Shown one piece after another: positions 8,182 to 17,441 of a DNA stretch of 64,000 nt (its first letter is position 1; each line of letters starts with the position of its first letter). This DNA comes from Sporosarcina koreensis (GTDB lineage: Bacteria > Bacillota > Bacilli > Bacillales_A > Planococcaceae), in the NCBI RefSeq assembly GCF_000826145.2, contig NZ_LN651337.1, positions 313,774 through 377,773 on the forward strand, written 5' to 3'. Below the pieces are notes generated by a model, which did no database searches, was not told where the DNA came from, and saw nothing but the letters and a program-made list of their open reading frames with translations. Position numbers and translations under genes: made by a program.

Positions 8182-10242
8182 TTATGATTTGACGCTGTCT
8201 TTTGCACCGATCTTATCGAACATGAAGGAGTAGAGCGCAGCCGATTCCTTGAGCTGGTTCAGCCGTCCGGATTCCCCGAAGTGGCCGGCGCCCATGTTGG
8301 TCTTCATGACGAGTGTGTTGCTGTCGGTTTTCAGATCTCGGAGGCGCGCCACCCACTTGGCCGGTTCAAAGTAGCCGACCCGCGGATCGTTCAGCCCGGT
8401 CGTGATGTACAGGTGCGGATAGTCTTTCGCTTCCACATTGTCATACGGGCTGTAGGATTTCATGTAGAAATAGCTGTCCGGTTCGCGCGGGTCGCCCCAT
8501 TCATCCCATTCGAGGGTCGTCAAGGGGATGGAGGTATCGAGCATGGTCGTGACTACATCGACGAACGGCACCTCCGGAATGATCACTTTGAAGCGGTCGC
8601 CGGCCATATTGGCAACGGCACCCGCAAGCAGTCCGCCGGCGCTGCCGCCGCGCGCAGCGAGCTGGTCACGCGTCGAAATCCCTTCATCGAGCAGGTAGTC
8701 CGCCGCTGCGATGAAATCCGTGAACGTGTTGCGTTTGTGCTGCATCTTTCCGTTCTCATACCAGTTGCGGCCCATTTCCGATCCGCCGCGCACTTGCGCA
8801 ACAGCGAAGACAAGACCTATCTCGAGTGCCGGCAGCCGGTACGGGCTGAAGTGCGGATCGCTGTTCGACCCGTAGGAGCCGTATGCATACAGGAGTGTCG
8901 GTGCGGGACCATCCGCAAGTGCGTCCTTCTGATGTACAAGGAGCACCGGAATCTTCTCGCCGTCTTCAGCTGTCGCGAACAACTGCTTCTGCACGAACTT
9001 GGAAGGATCGTAGCTGCCGCTCACAGGTGCGACTTGGATCACAGTCTTTTCCAAACTCTCCGGATCAATTGCGTACGTCGTTTCCGGTGTCAGGAACGAC
9101 TCATAGCTCAGCAGGATTTCGTTCGCATCCCGGCTCTGACCGCTGAGAATGCCGACCGTGTAGATGGGCTCATCCCAAGTGAGCGGAGCAAGCTCGCCGT
9201 CTTTGACGGACCAGAGCTGCGTCAGGCCGTGCTCACGCCCTGCGACGAGCAGCACATCCTTGAACGGGTAGACCGCCTGCAGATATTTGTGCTCATCATA
9301 CGGTACGACGTTCTCCCGGCTGTCCGGATTGTCGATCGGCGCCCGGAGGAGCTGGAAGTTCTGTGCGTTTTCATTCGTCATGATCAGCAGGTCACCGTCT
9401 TGATCTTCGACATCGTACTCGATGCCTTCACGGCGTCTGTCGACGAGTTTCGGTTCTGCGAGCGGTTCGTCGGCATCGATGAGGCGGATTTCACTCGTCG
9501 TCTTCGAGCCGGAATAGACGGTGATGAACCGCTTGCTCAGCGTCTTGCTGATATAGAGTGAGAACGTGTCGTCGGTCTCTTCGTAGAGGAGTTCATCGTC
9601 CCCTGTGCTGCCAAGCTCGTGCCGCCACAGTTTCGACGGGCGCTGCTGTTCGTCGACCGTCGTGTAGAACAGGTATTTGCCGGACCGATCCCATTCGAGG
9701 CTGCCGTAGATGAACACATCCGGAATGCGGTCCGCCAGCAATACACCGGTCTCCAGGTTTTTCACGAATACCGTATACCGGTCGGTGCCGTCGCGGTTCT
9801 CGAGGTAGGCGAGCAGTTTCTGATCCTCTGTGAGACGCTGAGCGGTGACACTCAGATAATCACTCCCTGCGGCGAGTTCGTTTAGGTCGAGCGTAATCTC
9901 CTCGTCCGTGCTGTCGAGCTGACTGCGCATCGCTGCCTGCTTGCGCGCATAGACCGGATACTGCTTATCTTTGTCCTGCCGCGAGTAGTAGAAATACGGA
10001 CCGCGCTGTACCGGGACATCGACTTCCGTCTCAGGCACCCGGTCCACCATCGCCTGGTAGATCTCCTCGGTTTGCTGCTCGAGCGGTTTCATAACCTCGT
10101 CATAATACCGGTTTTCTGCTTCGAGATACTCGATGACTTCAGGATTCTCTTTTTCCTTCAGCCAGTAATAATCATCCTCGCGCACATCGCCATGCAGCTC
10201 ATGCGGATGCGGGATACGTTTTGCAATCGGTGGTTTCATCAT
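8182..10242 (-). CDS. ptrB: Oligopeptidase B (prolyl oligopeptidase family S9A)
   Basis: A cytoplasmic serine peptidase that cuts small peptides after basic residues. The 686 residues have an N-terminal beta-propeller region (first half) and a C-terminal alpha/beta hydrolase. The nucleophile motif GGSAGGLL is near residue 527, the catalytic Asp is likely in TGLNDPRVGY, and the His is in GAGHFGESG near 650. The N-terminus HPHELHGDVREDDYYWLKE is typical of PtrB. The start follows AAGGAGTTTGACAG; the next codon is also ATG, so a one-residue shorter start is possible. It is a single gene with a terminator shared with the convergent ThrRS gene. Confidence 0.95.
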   Translation of the reverse strand: MMKPPIAKRIPHPHELHGDVREDDYYWLKEKENPEVIEYLEAENRYYDEVMKPLEQQTEEIYQAMVDRVPETEVDVPVQRGPYFYYSRQDKDKQYPVYARKQAAMRSQLDSTDEEITLDLNELAAGSDYLSVTAQRLTEDQKLLAYLENRDGTDRYTVFVKNLETGVLLADRIPDVFIYGSLEWDRSGKYLFYTTVDEQQRPSKLWRHELGSTGDDELLYEETDDTFSLYISKTLSKRFITVYSGSKTTSEIRLIDADEPLAEPKLVDRRREGIEYDVEDQDGDLLIMTNENAQNFQLLRAPIDNPDSRENVVPYDEHKYLQAVYPFKDVLLVAGREHGLTQLWSVKDGELAPLTWDEPIYTVGILSGQSRDANEILLSYESFLTPETTYAIDPESLEKTVIQVAPVSGSYDPSKFVQKQLFATAEDGEKIPVLLVHQKDALADGPAPTLLYAYGSYGSNSDPHFSPYRLPALEIGLVFAVAQVRGGSEMGRNWYENGKMQHKRNTFTDFIAAADYLLDEGISTRDQLAARGGSAGGLLAGAVANMAGDRFKVIIPEVPFVDVVTTMLDTSIPLTTLEWDEWGDPREPDSYFYMKSYSPYDNVEAKDYPHLYITTGLNDPRVGYFEPAKWVARLRDLKTDSNTLVMKTNMGAGHFGESGRLNQLKESAALYSFMFDKIGAKDSVKS

Positions 10243-10388
10243 CTGTCAAACTCCTTCCTCACTTTAAAGCTACCTTACTACTTTCGATGAAAGTCTGAAA
10301 AGTCCTTTATTTGATATTGTGGGGAAGTTGGAGGCTATTTTTTGCATGAAAGGTGGTTGGTGGGATGACTTCGTGTGCGGAAGGCGCG

Positions 10389-11221
10389 CTTAATTGCGTG
10401 AAGCCTGGGCAAGTCGGTGCCTTCAGTTAGATAAGATGGTTTTAACTGCGTGAAGCCCCGGAAAGTGGGTGCCTTCAGGAAGATAAGGCGGTCTTAATTG
10501 CCTGAAGCCCGGGAAAGTGGGTGCCTTCAGGAAGATAAGGCGGTCTTAATTGCCTGAAGCCCGGGGAAGTGGGTGCCTTCAGGAAGATAAGACGGTCTTA
10601 ATTGCGTGAAGCCCCGAAAAGTGGGTGCCTTCAGGAAGATAAGGAGCTCTTAATTGCATGAAGCTCGGGGAAGTCAGTGCCTTCAGGAAGATAAGGAGCT
10701 CTTAATTGCATGAAGCTCGGGGAAGTCAGTGCCTTCAGGAAGATAAGGAGCTCTTAATTGCCTGAAGCCCGGGAAAGTGGGTGCCTTCAGGAAGATAAGG
10801 CGGTCTTAATTGCGTGAAGGCCGGTTAAATCGGTGCCTTCAGGAAGATAAGGCGGTCTTAATTGCGTGAAGGCCGGTTAAATCGGTGCCTTCAGGAAGAT
10901 AAGGAGCTCTTAATTGCATGAAGCCTGGTGAAATGGCTGCCTTCAGGCAGATAAGAGGCTCTTAATTGCTTGAAGGCCGGTTAAATCGTTGGCTTCAGGA
11001 AGATAAGGTGGTCTTAATTGCACGAAGACCAGAGAAATGGCTGACTTCAGACAGATAAGATGCGCTTAATTGCGTGAAGCGCGGTGACTCGGTTGGCTTC
11101 AGGAAGATAAGATGCTTTTAATTGTACGAAGCTCGGGGAAATCGGTGTCATCCAGAAGAAAAGGCATACTTAATTGGCTGAAGGCCGGTTAAATCGGTAT
11201 TTTCAAGAAGATAAGGAGTTC
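10389..11221. repeat. Array of sixteen 52-bp hairpin repeats
   Basis: The unit is CTTAATTG-CCTGAAG-(loop of about 17)-CTTCAGG-AAGA-TAAG plus a five-base linker. The block TTAATTG (or a one-base variant) recurs at 10390, 10442, 10494 and then every 52 bases to 11170, with a decayed copy at 11222 and another before 10390. There is no length change in sixteen periods. Each unit folds on itself: CCTGAAG pairs with CTTCAGG, and CTTA with TAAG outside a small internal loop. Loops and linkers vary between copies, stems hardly at all. A 52-base period is out of frame, so this is not a coding repeat. The gap between ptrB and the NERD gene holds nothing else but the latter's promoter. Confidence 0.95.
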
Positions 11222-11298
11222 TTACAGGCGTAAATGACTTCGTGCAGGTGGTGTGCCTGGCAAACTACATTTTTACGGATGAACATTTAAAAGAAAAA

Positions 11299-11326
11299 TA
11301 GACAAGTACAGGAAATAGTCTACAAT
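11299..11326 (+). promoter_or_regulatory. Probable promoter of the NERD-domain gene
   Basis: TAGACA (11299-11304), 16 bases, TACAAT (11321-11326), just downstream of the repeat array and 27 bases before the start codon. Confidence 0.5.
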
Positions 11327-11352
11327 GAAGAAAGACGACAGGAGGGGTCTTT

Positions 11353-12210
11353 ATGCGGGAATTTCTGCTTGCTTTCGATGGTTTGGAAAAACAGCCGATT
11401 GTTTACGTCATTATATTTTTAGTACTTCTTAGCTTTATTTATCAAGCGAAACGGCCTGCAATCCGAGGGGCATTCGGTGAATGGCTGGTAAACCGGCGCC
11501 TCAGGAAGCTTGGGGATGAATACCATATTTTCTCGGATCTCTACATATCGGACGATAATGGCGGTTATACCCAGGTTGACCACCTGATCGTATCGGTTTA
11601 TGGGATCGTTGTGCTGGAAACAAAAAACTACAGCGGGTGGATATTCGGGTCAGAAACGCAAAAGTATTGGACACAGGTTATCTACAAAAACAAAAATCGG
11701 TTTTACAATCCGATCCGTCAAAACTACGGACATATACAGTCATTAAAACATCATTTGAACAAAGTGAATCTGCCGGCAGAGTCGGTCATTGTATTTACAG
11801 GTGACGCTGTTCTAAAAATGGAGCAGCCATTTGAGACATCAGAAGTTCTGACTCTTGGCGCACTGAGGAAGTACCTATTGAAAGAACGGCCAAGACTGCT
11901 TGCGGAGGATGAGGTCGGGAATATATGCAGGAATTTAAAGTCTCTTGCGTCCCTGGATGCAGCTGAACGGAAGCGTGTGAAAAAGCTGCATTTGCGTGGA
12001 GTGAAGCAGAAACAGAAGGAAAGCGTGCTTTCAAAAAGAAAAGTAGGCGAGACCGTGATTCCTGTTGTAGAAGAAAGTCCAGAAGCTCTTTCCCAGGACA
12101 GCTGTCCGCGCTGCAATCACCCGCTTATTCTCAGGAAGGGGAAATATGGTGATTTTATTGGCTGCAGTGCATTCCCAAAATGTCGCTATACAATGAATAA
12201 ACAAGCATAG
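11353..12210 (+). CDS. Membrane-anchored NERD-domain protein with topoisomerase-type zinc finger
   Basis: An N-terminal membrane helix (residues about 16-31) is followed by a NERD nuclease-related domain with the active-site pattern YTQVDHLIVS...GIVVLETKNYSG (residues about 75-97). The C-terminus is a four-cysteine zinc ribbon of the type found in topoisomerase I (CPRCNHPLI ... GCSAFPKCRYT, residues about 252-280). NERD proteins are thought to process nucleic acid, but their biological role is unknown. The gene follows ACAGGAGGGGTCTTT. It is visibly richer in A+T than its neighbours and lies between two arrays of the 52-bp repeat, which hints at acquisition. Nuclease activity is inferred from the conserved residues only. 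Confidence 0.88.
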   Translation: MREFLLAFDGLEKQPIVYVIIFLVLLSFIYQAKRPAIRGAFGEWLVNRRLRKLGDEYHIFSDLYISDDNGGYTQVDHLIVSVYGIVVLETKNYSGWIFGSETQKYWTQVIYKNKNRFYNPIRQNYGHIQSLKHHLNKVNLPAESVIVFTGDAVLKMEQPFETSEVLTLGALRKYLLKERPRLLAEDEVGNICRNLKSLASLDAAERKRVKKLHLRGVKQKQKESVLSKRKVGETVIPVVEESPEALSQDSCPRCNHPLILRKGKYGDFIGCSAFPKCRYTMNKQA

Positions 12211-12247
12211 AAAAACCCGCTTCCATCGCGTATGGAAGCGGGTTTTA
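12211..12247. terminator. Bidirectional terminator between NERD gene and atoE
   Basis: AAAACCCGCTTCCAT (12212-12226) and ATGGAAGCGGGTTTT (12232-12246) form a perfect fifteen-base-pair stem with A and T runs built in, serving both convergent genes. Confidence 0.92.
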
Positions 12248-12248
12248 T

Positions 12249-13562
12249 TCAGAAGAAATAGAGGCCAAGACTGACGACAATCCCGCTCAGCACGAGGACG
12301 AAGACGCAGTAGCCCATGATGTCCTTGGCGCGCAGGCCGGCAATTGCGAGGGCGGGCAGTGCCCAGAACGGCTGGATCATGTTGGTCCAGGCGTCTCCCC
12401 AGGCGACGGCTATTGCGGTCTTCGAATAGCTGACGCCGAGTGATTGGGCCGCGTCCAGCATGATCGGTGCCTGGACTGCCCACTGGCCGCCGCCGGATGG
12501 GACGAAGAAATTGACGATGCCCGCTGCATAGAATGTGAAGAGCGGGAACGTCGCGGCGGTGGAAATGTTGACGAATCCCTGGGAGATCACGCCGGCGAGC
12601 CCCGAATCGACCATCATGCCCATGATTCCGGCATAGAACGGGAACTGGATGATGATGCCGCCGGCTGTTTTGACCGCATTGGCGACCGCAGCGAGGAACT
12701 GCCGCGGCGTCCCGTGGAAGATGATTCCAAGTATGAAGAAAATCAGGTTGACGATGTTCAGATTGAGATCGAACCCGCTGACCGCGAAGTGATGCACGAG
12801 ATATACGACACCGAGCAGACCGATGAGCATCGACAGGATCCAGCTGTCTTCCAGACGCGAAGCGGGCGTCCGTTCAGCAGGCGGTTCCGCAATGATCTCA
12901 TCCTCCAGAAGAGCCGGGTCCACAGAAACAGTATCTTCTTTTTTCGGCATCATGAAGCGGTTCAGGATCGGCAGTGTAAGGAAGATCACACCCACGATGA
13001 TCAGGTTGTACGTCGAGAAAATCGTTTCGGATGTCGGCACAATGCCCATCAGATCCTCATACGGATGATCTTTCGTCGCGATGGACAGCGGGATGGAACC
13101 GCCGAGCCCGCCATGCCAGACGATGAAGCCTGAATAGGCGCTCGCGATGAGAAGCCGGTAGTCGACCGTCGTCACTTTCTTCGCGATTTCCTTAGCGAAC
13201 AAGGCGCCGATCACCAGGCCGAAGCCCCAGTTGATCCAGCAGGCGATCAGTGAAACGACCGTGACCAGGATGATTGAGGATCCTGGCGATTTCGCGAGCC
13301 CCGCCAGATTGCTCAGCCCTTTTTTGAACAGCGGACTGCTGGCCAGCACGTGACCGGCCACAAGCACGATGACCATTTGCATAGTGAACGATAACAATCC
13401 CCAGAAGCCGTCTCCCCAATGGACGGCCATGTCGAGCGGCCCCGAGTCGGTGAACCCGAGTCCCAACGCGAATACAAGCAATGTCAGTATCGCGACAAAT
13501 ATGTACGGATCCGGCAAATACCGTTCCATGATCGTGTTCGACCATTTCGTCAATAGACGCAT
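12249..13562 (-). CDS. atoE: AtoE-type short-chain fatty acid permease
   Basis: A 437-residue membrane protein of the AtoE/YfcC-related short-chain fatty acid transporter family, which takes up acetoacetate, butyrate and similar acids. About twelve hydrophobic segments are visible. Family-typical stretches include CWINWGFGLVIGALFAKE near residue 110 and NFFVPSGGGQWAVQAPI near 358. ATG follows AAAGGGGGCAACGAA. It is a single gene between a terminator and the second 52-bp repeat array. Acyl-CoA catabolic genes lie a few kb away on the other strand, so a functional link is possible but not shown. Confidence 0.88.
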   Translation of the reverse strand: MRLLTKWSNTIMERYLPDPYIFVAILTLLVFALGLGFTDSGPLDMAVHWGDGFWGLLSFTMQMVIVLVAGHVLASSPLFKKGLSNLAGLAKSPGSSIILVTVVSLIACWINWGFGLVIGALFAKEIAKKVTTVDYRLLIASAYSGFIVWHGGLGGSIPLSIATKDHPYEDLMGIVPTSETIFSTYNLIIVGVIFLTLPILNRFMMPKKEDTVSVDPALLEDEIIAEPPAERTPASRLEDSWILSMLIGLLGVVYLVHHFAVSGFDLNLNIVNLIFFILGIIFHGTPRQFLAAVANAVKTAGGIIIQFPFYAGIMGMMVDSGLAGVISQGFVNISTAATFPLFTFYAAGIVNFFVPSGGGQWAVQAPIMLDAAQSLGVSYSKTAIAVAWGDAWTNMIQPFWALPALAIAGLRAKDIMGYCVFVLVLSGIVVSLGLYFF

Positions 13563-13631
13563 TTCGTTGCCCCCTTTTGTATGAATTCAAAGATAACTCT
13601 ATCATATTACTATTCTGAAGAGAATATGTAG

Positions 13632-13905
13632 TTTGATTGCCCGAAGCAAGGGGGACTTGGTGTCTTCGTGAAGATAAGGCGGTCTTAATTGCGTGAAGCT
13701 CAGGGAAGTCGATGCCTTCAGGAAGATAAGACGGTCTTAATTGCGTGAAGCCCGGGGACGTGGGTGCCTTCAGGAAGATAAGACGGTCTTAATTGCGTGA
13801 AGCCCAGGGAAGTGGGTGCCTTCAGGAAGATAAGGCGATCTTAATTGCCTGAAGCCGGGGGAAATCGGTGCCTTCAGGAAGATAAGGTCCCCTTAATTGC
13901 TAGAT
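13632..13905. repeat. Second array of the 52-bp hairpin repeat (five units plus a partial)
   Basis: The same unit as at 10.4-11.2 kb, in the same orientation. The TTAATTG block, or its TTGATTG variant, recurs at 13633, 13685, 13737, 13789, 13841 and 13893, again exactly 52 bases apart. The last copy stops inside the unit, and unrelated sequence leads into the DUF1284 gene. Apart from this array, the interval between atoE and that gene holds only short flanks. Confidence 0.93.
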
Positions 13906-13976
13906 GTCCCGGCCATATTGGCCGCCAATCTGCTACACTGATAGAAACCTATCAAAACGCTGAAGAAGGTGATTCA

Positions 13977-14411
13977 ATGATCAAACTGCGCGGCCATCAC
14001 ATTCTCTGCCTGCTCGGCTACCGGGGGATGGGGTACTCGCCGGAATATGTGGCCAATATGACAGCTGTCCATACTACGTTGCGGACAAAACCGGACACGC
14101 TCATCCAGGTGATCAAGGGACCGGATCACCTGTGCGCGAAATTTCCTGATGACCAGCCGTATCACTGCGAGGACAAGGGGATTTATTCCCGTGATCAGGA
14201 TATTGTGAAACGGCTCGGGCTTACACCGAGCGATGTGCTGCCGTGGCGCGAAGTGGAGCGGCGGGTGCGGCTCCAGATCCGGCCATCCGACATTGCTGTC
14301 ATCTGTGAGACGTGTTCCTGGCGCGGGTATGGCGTCTGTGAACAGGGCGTCGAACGAATTGTCGAGGCGAAGGGACTATTCGACGTGCCGGGTTCATCGG
14401 CAGACCGCTGA
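13977..14411 (+). CDS. DUF1284-family protein
   Basis: A 144-residue soluble protein of the uncharacterised DUF1284 family. Features seen are the start MIKLRGHHILCLLGYRGMGYS, a second conserved patch around PDHLCAKFPDD, and a C-terminal cysteine pair in CETCSWRGYGVCEQG, suggesting metal or iron-sulfur binding. ATG follows GAAGAAGGTGATTCA. The reading frame extends upstream into the repeat array, but the ribosome site and the family N-terminus fix this start. Function is unknown. Confidence 0.85.
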   Translation: MIKLRGHHILCLLGYRGMGYSPEYVANMTAVHTTLRTKPDTLIQVIKGPDHLCAKFPDDQPYHCEDKGIYSRDQDIVKRLGLTPSDVLPWREVERRVRLQIRPSDIAVICETCSWRGYGVCEQGVERIVEAKGLFDVPGSSADR

Positions 14412-14488
14412 TCCTCCACCCGGCCAATCGGCAGCAGTCCCCGGCTGGATATGCCGGCGGCTGCGGTCAGACACCTTCCTATACAAAC

Positions 14489-14527
14489 AAGAAAGACAGG
14501 CTCCTTTAGCGGATGCCTGCCTTTTTG
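14489..14527 (+). terminator. Possible terminator after the DUF1284 gene
   Basis: CAGGC and GCCTG flank a 13-base loop and are followed by CCTTTTTG. The stem is short, so this is tentative. Confidence 0.4.
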
Positions 14528-14587
14528 CCGTATTGGCCAACTGGTTTTGTCCGCAGCCATAGTAGCCAGATTCACACCCCGCATGGT

Positions 14588-14758
14588 CTACAGGACAGGC
14601 AAGTACGAGTCATAGACGGGATGTGCATAATAAGGGGGCCGGATTCCGATCTGCGGGACTTCCACTTGTAGAAAACCGGGGCCGTACACGATTACGGATT
14701 TCTCCTCGGAATACGGGATGAGCAGACAGCGCACTTTGCGCGAAACGAAGTAGTCCAT
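14588..14758 (-). CDS. Small hypothetical protein (56 residues)
   Basis: A short reading frame, MDYFVSRKVRCLLIPYSEE at its start and ending YYAHPVYDSYLPVL, without a membrane segment. An AGGAGGTG ribosome site stands eleven bases before the ATG; a GTG four codons upstream would overlap that site. The proline- and tyrosine-rich tail is reminiscent of small surface or coat-like proteins, but I do not recognise a family. It is divergent from the short-chain dehydrogenase gene. Confidence 0.5.
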   Translation of the reverse strand: MDYFVSRKVRCLLIPYSEEKSVIVYGPGFLQVEVPQIGIRPPYYAHPVYDSYLPVL

Positions 14759-14887
14759 GGCGGCAGCCACCTCCTGTCATGTGTCCGTATACTGTATTCC
14801 CGACCTGTTCGTTGTGTGATGTCTAACCAATCGTTCCCGCGCATACGATAGCCTGATTCCAGGCAGACCAGAAAGGACGATGACGTT

Positions 14888-15805
14888 ATGACACACGGGG
14901 AGTCTGAACGTAAGGCGTATCCGCTTCAGAAGAATTACGGGAAGATCACGAAATACGAAGAAGTGGCGGTCACGGTCCCGGAACAGCGGCAGTACCGCCA
15001 GCCCGGGCGGGAAGATCTCATGGTGCCGAGGCCGATCATCGAGAATCCGAACTGCACGGGCAGCGGGAAACTAATCGGCAAAACAGCGCTCATCACTGGC
15101 GGGGACAGCGGGATGGGTGCCGCGGCAGCCATCTCATTCGCAAAGGAAGGGGCGGACGTTGCGATCGCCTATCTGGATGAACATGAGGACGCCGGACGCA
15201 CCAGGGACCGTATTGAACAGCTCGGACAGCGCTGTCTCCTGCTGCCGGGGGATCTGCGGGATAAGGAACAATGCCGCCGCATTGTCGACCAGACCATTGA
15301 AACATTCGGCGCGCTCGATATACTCTGCAATCATGTCGGTATCCAGTTCCAACAGACGGACCTGACCGATATCAGCGACGAGCAGTTCGATGAAACGTTC
15401 AAAGTCAACGTCTATTCGCACTTTTATACGACACGCGCGGCACTGCCGCATCTTCAGGCCGGCAGTTCCATCATCAATACTGCGTCTGTCGTCGCCTTTG
15501 AAGGCCATGAAGAACTGATGGACTACACGGCGACGAAAGGGGCGATCGTCGGAATGACACGGGCGCTTGCCAGGAACGTCATCAAAAAGGGGATCCGTGT
15601 CAATGCGATCGCCCCCGGCCGCATCTGGACGCCGCTCATCCCGTCGAGTTTTTCGGCGGACCAGGTCGTGCTCGCAGGAAATCCCATGGATCGGCAGGCA
15701 CAGCCGTTCGAAGTCGCTCCGACCTTCGTCTATCTGGCGTCCGATGATTCCCGGTTCGTCACCGGGCAGGTGCTCCATGTCAACGGCGGCCAAGTGTTTG
15801 CCTGA
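14888..15805 (+). CDS. Short-chain dehydrogenase/reductase (YhdF/YdaD-like)
   Basis: An NAD(P)-dependent oxidoreductase, 305 residues, of the long-N-terminus SDR type like Bacillus YhdF, YhxC and the stress protein YdaD. The nucleotide motif is TGGDSGMG (about residue 73). The usual NNAG is CNHVG here. The catalytic Ser (NTASVVAF) and the YTATK Tyr-Lys pair are present, as is the C-terminal [20 protein letters not shown]. The first 50 residues ([18 protein letters not shown] region) match the group's N-terminal tail. ATG follows GAAAGGACGATGACGTT. Substrate unknown; general stress regulation is plausible from relatives, but I see no clear sigma-B promoter. Confidence 0.9.
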   Translation: MTHGESERKAYPLQKNYGKITKYEEVAVTVPEQRQYRQPGREDLMVPRPIIENPNCTGSGKLIGKTALITGGDSGMGAAAAISFAKEGADVAIAYLDEHEDAGRTRDRIEQLGQRCLLLPGDLRDKEQCRRIVDQTIETFGALDILCNHVGIQFQQTDLTDISDEQFDETFKVNVYSHFYTTRAALPHLQAGSSIINTASVVAFEGHEELMDYTATKGAIVGMTRALARNVIKKGIRVNAIAPGRIWTPLIPSSFSADQVVLAGNPMDRQAQPFEVAPTFVYLASDDSRFVTGQVLHVNGGQVFA

Positions 15806-15859
15806 CAGAACAAGTTGAACGGAAAAACCGCATGGCCTATCAAACGAACAGACTGCCGG

Positions 15860-15906
15860 CGCTCCCTCCTTTTCCCTCGTTCCAGAGAGGACAGGGGGTT
15901 TTTTGT
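15860..15906 (+). terminator. Possible terminator after the short-chain dehydrogenase
   Basis: TCCCTC pairs with GAGAGGA around GTTCCA, with outer pyrimidine and purine tracts, ending in GGGGGTTTTTTG. Confidence 0.5.
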
Positions 15907-16048
15907 TGTCCCAATCAGTATTCCACAGCGTACTTGAAAACGGCAGACGTGGAATCCGGCCGAATACCATTACTATTACAGACTGCCTCCTCATACATTG
16001 GCTGAAGAACCGGTGATTCATGACTACCAGTAAAAGGAAGGTGGCTGT

Positions 16049-17215
16049 ATGAGGTACGCATCTATCCGGGTGGGACAGATCCCCCCGTATCTATTTGCGG
16101 AGATCAATCAGAAAAAAGCGGCGCTGCTCAATAAAGGAGTCGACGTCATCGATTTGGGGATCGGCGACCCGGATCTGCCGACACCGCCGCACATTGTCGG
16201 CAGGCTCGCGGACGAACTGCTCAAGCCGGCGAATCTCAAGTATCCGAGTTTCATAGGCTGCCTGGAATTCCGCCAGGCCGTCGCTGATTTCTACAAGCGT
16301 CAGTTCGGTGTTGATCTGGACCCCGAAACTGAGGTGCTGGCGCTGATCGGCTCCAAAGAAGGGATCGCCCACCTGGTGCCGGCCCTGATCGACCCGGGCG
16401 ATACGGTCCTGATTCCCGATCCGAGCTATCCCGTCTACAGGATGGCGACGCTGCTTGCAAACGGCACGCCGTATCCGATGCCGCTGCTGCAGGAAAATAA
16501 CTTCGAGCCGGATTTCGAGGTGATTCCGCCTGAAGTGCTCAGCGAGGCCAAGCTCATGTTCTTGAACTATCCCGGCAACCCGACCGCCGCTACCGTGGAA
16601 CCGGATTTTTTTGACAGAGCAGTTGCATTCGCGAAGACGCATCAGATCCCGATCGCGCATGACTCCGCCTACAACATGGTGACATTCGGAGACTACCGGG
16701 CACCGAGCATCCTGCAGGCAGCAGACGCCAAGGAAGTTGCGGTGGAATTCGGCTCGTTCTCCAAAACGTACAATATGACCGGGATGCGCATCGGGTATGC
16801 CGTCGGAAACAAAAAGATCCTCCGTGCGCTGAGAGTCCTGAAAAGCAACACGGATACAGGACAGTTCACACCGATCCAACTAGCGGCCGCGTTCGCATTG
16901 AACAGCGACCAGAGCTGTATCGCCGCCCATAACCGGATCTACGAAGAACGGATGGCAGCGGTCCTCGAAGGTCTTGCCGCCATCGGCATTGAAGCCGAAA
17001 AGCCGCGCGGCAGCTTTTTCATCTGGGCCCGTGTGCCGGAAAGCTTCACGTCGGCTGGATTCGTCACGTCGGTGCTGGAGAAAACCGGCGTCATCGTTAC
17101 GCCGGGCAGCGCATTCGGCGAGTCCGGCGAAGGGTATTTTAGGATTTCGCTGTCCGTCCCGACCGAGCGGCTGCTGGATGCGATCGAGCGGATAAAAGAA
17201 CACATCCGGCTGTGA
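16049..17215 (+). CDS. Class I/II aminotransferase (LL-diaminopimelate aminotransferase-like)
   Basis: A PLP-dependent aminotransferase of fold type I, 388 residues. The PLP lysine sits in GSFSKTYNMTGMRIGY (about residue 234), with NYPGNPTAA and AHDSAYNMVTFGD supplying the other cofactor contacts. It resembles LL-diaminopimelate aminotransferase and its many Bacillales paralogs. ATG follows AAAGGAAGGTGGCTGT. As first gene of a run with an amino-acid importer and acyl-CoA enzymes, it more likely removes the amino group from the imported amino acid than makes diaminopimelate. The substrate is inferred only from context. Confidence 0.88.
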   Translation: MRYASIRVGQIPPYLFAEINQKKAALLNKGVDVIDLGIGDPDLPTPPHIVGRLADELLKPANLKYPSFIGCLEFRQAVADFYKRQFGVDLDPETEVLALIGSKEGIAHLVPALIDPGDTVLIPDPSYPVYRMATLLANGTPYPMPLLQENNFEPDFEVIPPEVLSEAKLMFLNYPGNPTAATVEPDFFDRAVAFAKTHQIPIAHDSAYNMVTFGDYRAPSILQAADAKEVAVEFGSFSKTYNMTGMRIGYAVGNKKILRALRVLKSNTDTGQFTPIQLAAAFALNSDQSCIAAHNRIYEERMAAVLEGLAAIGIEAEKPRGSFFIWARVPESFTSAGFVTSVLEKTGVIVTPGSAFGESGEGYFRISLSVPTERLLDAIERIKEHIRL

Positions 17216-17441
17216 CGGCGACCGCCGTCCCGGCCGTTTCCCGCTGACCGATACCCCGATCGGCTGGCGAAGGGCCAAACGGACAGTGCGGCAGAAAAGA
17301 GATTGCGGAAGGATCCATCGTCGCATGTTCCGGAAACCATCAGCATACAATCGACTGTCAGGCAAACGTTCCTCCATTCTAGAAATGGACGAGCAATTTG
17401 TCGTGCGAAGTATTTGTAATAAAAACAGGGAGGTCATACGT

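Noticed and set aside
8281..9561. 426-codon open frame antisense to oligopeptidase B.
   Set aside because: No recognisable domain, no ribosome site and complete overlap with a well-conserved gene.
10389..11221. CRISPR array.
   Set aside because: The whole 52-base unit is repeated with diverged loops; there are no unique spacers of fixed length and no cas genes.
14771..14887. Sigma-B promoter before the short-chain dehydrogenase gene.
   Set aside because: GTCTAA and GCATAC are present but do not match the consensus or spacing well enough.
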